Assembly: GCF_900105215.1 (NCBI RefSeq)
Contig: NZ_FOIP01000002.1
Location: forward strand, 744,001 to 808,000
From: Lacrimispora sphenoides
Lineage (GTDB): Bacteria > Bacillota > Clostridia > Lachnospirales > Lachnospiraceae
DNA length: 64,000 nucleotides
Direction: 5' to 3'
Shown in pieces: positions 60,886-64,000 of the stretch. A program made the translations under genes and the position numbers. How positions within the stretch are numbered: position 1 is the stretch's first letter; every line of letters starts with the position of its first letter. The notes under the pieces were generated by a model, which was given only the letters and a program-made list of their open reading frames with translations, made no database searches and was not told the origin of the DNA.

Positions 60886-62394
60886 ATGAGATATCTGGTT
60901 ACAGGAGGACAGATGAAGCAGGTGGACCGCTACACCATAGAGAATATAGGGATTCCCTCTCTGGTGCTTATGGAACGGGCTGCCCTGGCGGTTACAGAAG
61001 AAGTGATGAAGCATGGGCAGAAAACGGACCGGATATGGATTTTATGCGGAAACGGCAATAATGGAGCGGATGGGGTCGCGGCTGCCAGAATGCTGCATTT
61101 GAAAGGATATAAGGTTTTTGCCTTACTGGCTGCCGGAAAAGACAAGGGAAGCAGTGAATATCTGACTCAGGTTTCCATCGCGGAACGTACGGGGGTCAAT
61201 CTGGCAGGATTTTCTGATCTCATTCCGGGTACCTGCGATATTCTCATTGACGCACTTTTTGGCGTGGGTCTGGACCGGGAGATTCTTGGCAGATACCGGG
61301 AGATCCTGGAGACAATCCTCCGCTGCCGGCCGAAATTTACGGTGGCCGTGGATATTCCTTCGGGTATTCATTCGGATACGGGTCAGATCATGGGGATTGC
61401 TTTAAAGGCAGACATAACCGTCACATTCGGCTATGAAAAGCTGGGAACTATGCTCTATCCCGGAAAGGAATACAGCGGAAAGGTCATTGTAGCTGACATC
61501 GGTTTTCCGGAGGAGAGCTTAGAACGCCTTAAGGCAGAGTATTTTACCCTGGATCCGGAAGATGAGAAAATGCTTCCAAAGCGCCCGGCCTATTCCAATA
61601 AAGGGAGCTTTGGAAAGGTCCTTGTGGTGGCCGGATCTAAAAATATGAGCGGGGCTGCCTATTTAAGCGCCCTTGCCGCTTACCGGACAGGAGCAGGCCT
61701 GGTGAAAATTTTCACAGTAGAAGAAAACCGGACCATCCTTCAAACCGGACTTCCGGAAGCCATCATTACCACCTATGAAGCCGGGGATGCAGAAGCAGGG
61801 ACAGAAGGATTTAAAAAGCTTTTGGTAAAGCAGTGTGAGTGGGCCACCGCCATTGTTCTGGGACCGGGACTAGGGCAGGAAGCCTATGTTAGGAATCTGG
61901 TGGAAGAGGTCCTTGCGAATGCTTATGTCCCCATTGTTCTGGATGCAGATGGGCTTGGCACCATTGCTTCAAACCCGGAGCTGACCAGCTATTTCACGGA
62001 AAACATCATTGTGACTCCTCATTTGGGAGAAATGGCGAGGCTTACGGGAAGCGCTGTGGAAACCATACAAAAGCAGCTGATCACCACTGCCAGAGAATAT
62101 GCGGACCGGTTCGGTATTACCTGCGTGTTAAAGGACGCGGTGACGATTGGGGCCTTAAAGGATCAGAGAACCTATGTCAATGGAAGCGGCAACAGTGCTA
62201 TGGCAAAAGCCGGGTCAGGAGATGTGCTGACAGGGATCATAGCCGGACTTCTGGCTCTGGGTCTGGAAGAGTCTGATGCAGCGGCCTATGGTGTATGGCT
62301 TCATGGCCGTGCCGGAGACATGGTAAAAGAGAAGCAGGGAGATCACAGCCTTCTTGCCAGGGAACTGGCGGAAGGGATACATTCAATACGTTAA
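60886..62394 (+). CDS. nnr: Bifunctional NAD(P)H-hydrate epimerase / ADP-dependent dehydratase
   Basis: 502 aa from ATG 60886 (GGTGGGAGATAT). N-terminal YjeF_N (about 1-215): LVLMERAALAVTEEV, WILCGNGNNGADGVAAARML, IDALFGVGL, AVDIPSGIHSDTG. C-terminal carbohydrate-kinase-type half (about 225-500): VVAGSKNMSGAAYLSALAAY, VTPHLGEMARL, AGSGDVLTGIIAGLLALG. Repairs damaged NAD(P)HX. Adjacent to alr, a common Firmicute arrangement. Confidence 0.95.
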   Translation: MRYLVTGGQMKQVDRYTIENIGIPSLVLMERAALAVTEEVMKHGQKTDRIWILCGNGNNGADGVAAARMLHLKGYKVFALLAAGKDKGSSEYLTQVSIAERTGVNLAGFSDLIPGTCDILIDALFGVGLDREILGRYREILETILRCRPKFTVAVDIPSGIHSDTGQIMGIALKADITVTFGYEKLGTMLYPGKEYSGKVIVADIGFPEESLERLKAEYFTLDPEDEKMLPKRPAYSNKGSFGKVLVVAGSKNMSGAAYLSALAAYRTGAGLVKIFTVEENRTILQTGLPEAIITTYEAGDAEAGTEGFKKLLVKQCEWATAIVLGPGLGQEAYVRNLVEEVLANAYVPIVLDADGLGTIASNPELTSYFTENIIVTPHLGEMARLTGSAVETIQKQLITTAREYADRFGITCVLKDAVTIGALKDQRTYVNGSGNSAMAKAGSGDVLTGIIAGLLALGLEESDAAAYGVWLHGRAGDMVKEKQGDHSLLARELAEGIHSIR

Positions 62395-62433
62395 GGAACA
62401 AATGCCTGTAGAAATAAACGAGGTGATAAAGTG

Positions 62434-63621
62434 ATGAAATTATACAGCAGGGTTTATGAAACAGTAGATCTAGATGCCATCCGCCACAACATGGAGGCCA
62501 TGAAGGCAAATCTAAAGGAAGGGACCAGGATAATCGGCGTTGTAAAATCGGACGGATACGGACACGGAGCGGTTCCGGTAGCCTGGGCCATGGATTCTTA
62601 TGTGTGGGGATATGCGGTTGCCACCGTGGAAGAAGGCGTAATTTTAAGAAAACACGGAATCAAAAAGCCTATTTTGGTCCTTGGCGTAGTACCTTATGAA
62701 GGATACAGTCTTTTGGTAGAATATGGGATCAGTTCATCCGTATTTCAGCTTAAACGGGCGGAACGTCTGTCCACTCTGGCGGAAAAGGCGGGAAAAAAGG
62801 CAGTGATACACCTGGTGGTGGATACAGGCATGAGCCGGATCGGATATCCGGTCACAGAGGAGGCTGCAGAGGAGGCAGTGAAAATCTGCGGCCTTCCGGG
62901 AATTGAAGTGGAAGGGTTGTTCACTCATTTTGCAAAGGCAGATGAAAGGGATAAGAGCGCCACAGATAAACAGATAGAAAAGTACCAAACGTTCGTAACC
63001 ATGCTTTCTGACAGGGGGATCACGATCCCTGTCCTTCACTGCTCCAACAGCGCCGGAATCCTGGACCTTCAGAGGGCCAACTTTCATGCAGTACGGGCCG
63101 GAATATCCATCTACGGCATTTATCCGTCAGGAGAGGTTGACAGGGAAACGGTCAGGCTTCAGCCTGCGATGGAATTAAAAAGCTTTATTTCTTACATAAA
63201 AAAAATAGAGCCGGGAACTTCTGTAAGCTATGGAGGAACCTTTACCGCTGACCGGGAGATGACGATCGCGACGATTCCCGTAGGATATGGCGACGGGTAT
63301 TCAAGAAATCTTTCCGGCAAAGGGGAAGTGCTCATAAGGGGGCAGCGTGCCAGGATATTAGGTCGTGTTTGCATGGACCAGTTCATGGTGGATGTGACCG
63401 GAATAAAGGGCGCAGAGGAAGAGGATGAGGTGGTTTTGATCGGCAGGCAGGGAAGCGAAGAGATTACGGTAGAAGAGCTGGCTGCAGTCGGAGGCGGCTT
63501 CCATTATGAAATCGTCTGTGACATAGGCAAACGGGTGCCCCGGGTTTACCTTGAAAACGGCAGGGTCATAGGTACGAAAGATTATTTCTACGATTGTTAT
63601 GAAGGGTTTTGCAAGGGCTGA
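62434..63621 (+). CDS. alr: Alanine racemase
   Basis: 395 aa from ATG 62434 (GAGGTGATAAAGTG; GTG 62431 is an alternative). PLP Lys in IGVVKSDGYGHGAVPVA, AVRAGISIYGIYPS, catalytic Tyr in TSVSYGGTF, and RVCMDQFMVDVTGI. Makes D-alanine for peptidoglycan. Next gene after 206 bases is endoA. Confidence 0.95.
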   Translation: MKLYSRVYETVDLDAIRHNMEAMKANLKEGTRIIGVVKSDGYGHGAVPVAWAMDSYVWGYAVATVEEGVILRKHGIKKPILVLGVVPYEGYSLLVEYGISSSVFQLKRAERLSTLAEKAGKKAVIHLVVDTGMSRIGYPVTEEAAEEAVKICGLPGIEVEGLFTHFAKADERDKSATDKQIEKYQTFVTMLSDRGITIPVLHCSNSAGILDLQRANFHAVRAGISIYGIYPSGEVDRETVRLQPAMELKSFISYIKKIEPGTSVSYGGTFTADREMTIATIPVGYGDGYSRNLSGKGEVLIRGQRARILGRVCMDQFMVDVTGIKGAEEEDEVVLIGRQGSEEITVEELAAVGGGFHYEIVCDIGKRVPRVYLENGRVIGTKDYFYDCYEGFCKG

Positions 63622-63708
63622 TAACAAACACCATGTCCAAAACATATGATAAGGTATGCGGCGGAAAAACTTAAGTGAATACTCGAGTCAAAGAAGGTCA
63701 ATACTAGA

Positions 63709-63803
63709 CTTAGGCATAATTTGTGAATGAAGGCAAAGGTCATATACCGCCTGGATTTGGCAGATTAGCCGTTCGGTGAGCTTATAGGCGAATCGAACTT
63801 CCT
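63709..63803. repeat. Intergenic repeat family 2, copy 2
   Basis: GGCATAATTT, TGAAGGCAAA, CGCCTGGATTTGG, TTAGCCGTTCGGTGAGC, GAATCGAACTTCCT in the same order as at 30283-30371. It fills most of the gap between alr and endoA. Confidence 0.65.
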
Positions 63804-63827
63804 AAATAATTGACGGAGTGTGAGAGT

Positions 63828-64000
63828 GTGATTATCAGACGTGGAGACATTTATTATGCTGATTTAAGGCCGGTAGTAGGCTCTGAGCAGGGCGGGATCC
63901 GTCCGGTTCTTATTATACAGAACGACATAGGCAATAAACATAGCCCTACTGTGATCTGTGCGGCAATTACATCAAGAATGAATAAGGCAAAGCTTCCCAC
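63828..64000 (+). CDS. Type II toxin endoribonuclease EndoA (MazF/PemK), N-terminal part
   Basis: Starts at GTG 63828 (GGAGTG upstream) and runs off the window after 57 codons: [57 protein letters not shown]. These are EndoA/MazF hallmarks, including the RGDIYYADL start and [11 protein letters not shown]. Cleaves mRNA at a short specific sequence. In Bacillus an antitoxin gene (endoAI) lies between alr and endoA; none fits here. Confidence 0.92.
   Translation, partial: MIIRRGDIYYADLRPVVGSEQGGIRPVLIIQNDIGNKHSPTVICAAITSRMNKAKLP

Overview
The window looks like a chromosome segment of an anaerobic, endospore-forming Firmicute of the Lachnospiraceae (the Clostridium cluster XIVa / Lacrimispora-like group is my best guess). 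Reasons: moderate-to-low GC; strong AGGAGG ribosome sites; a spoIIA-sigF-spoVA sporulation block; SleL-like and Cys-rich spore-surface candidates; rex, nnr, alr and endoA in the usual Firmicute order; a lysine riboswitch on dapA. The assignment is inference; no 16S gene is present.

Layout. 1-9.3 kb is an accessory stretch: the N-terminal part of a subtilisin-like protease, a rubredoxin-domain protein, an acetyltransferase, a nitroreductase, several tiny membrane proteins, gene remnants (a 5'-truncated amidase and others), two Cys-rich repetitive proteins with sigma-K-like promoters (one fused to a YmaF domain), a LysM/GH18 spore protein, then tRNA-Val(CAC) and tRNA-Ala(CGC). 9.3-14.5 kb holds two D-2-hydroxyacid dehydrogenases and a minus-strand AraC/epimerase/aldo-keto reductase operon. 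14.7-23.1 kb is a divergent hemicellulose-use operon: Gfo/Idh/MocA oxidoreductase, GH67 alpha-glucuronidase, a complete ABC sugar importer without ATPase, and an SGNH acetylesterase. Together these fit uptake and trimming of acetylated glucuronoxylan fragments. 23.3-30.3 kb is mixed housekeeping: an orphan NMT1/SsuA-type binding protein, a HAD phosphatase, YerC, a DUF1836 protein, RidA, and folC with a 46-aa protein and a TPR protein.

30.5-35.4 kb is the sporulation block spoIIAA-spoIIAB-sigF, a 53-aa protein, and spoVAA-AB-AC-AD-AE. It is followed by a convergent class A PBP, a YigZ protein, typA/bipA, an SSB-like protein and a cobalamin adenosyltransferase homologue. A lysine riboswitch then leads dapA-dapB. 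45.8-52.0 kb carries purC, purF, purB, a LysR regulator and purA. 52-57.9 kb has an amidinotransferase-fold enzyme, a secreted choline-binding-repeat protein whose C-terminus looks like a decayed lethal-factor-type domain, and mgtA with a 58-aa partner. The end carries an ABC-F protein, rex, nnr, alr and the start of an EndoA toxin with no antitoxin gene in front of it.

The most unusual thing I see is a family of about 50-bp intergenic elements (two small hairpins ending in a Shine-Dalgarno-like GGCAGGAAAGAGGAAA). They sit, singly or in tandem, directly before the start codons of five unrelated genes, on both strands. A second repeat family (two copies, about 90 bp), a hairpin family in the coat-like region, and two long perfect palindromes inside the spoVA operon are further structure that ordinary gene annotation does not explain.
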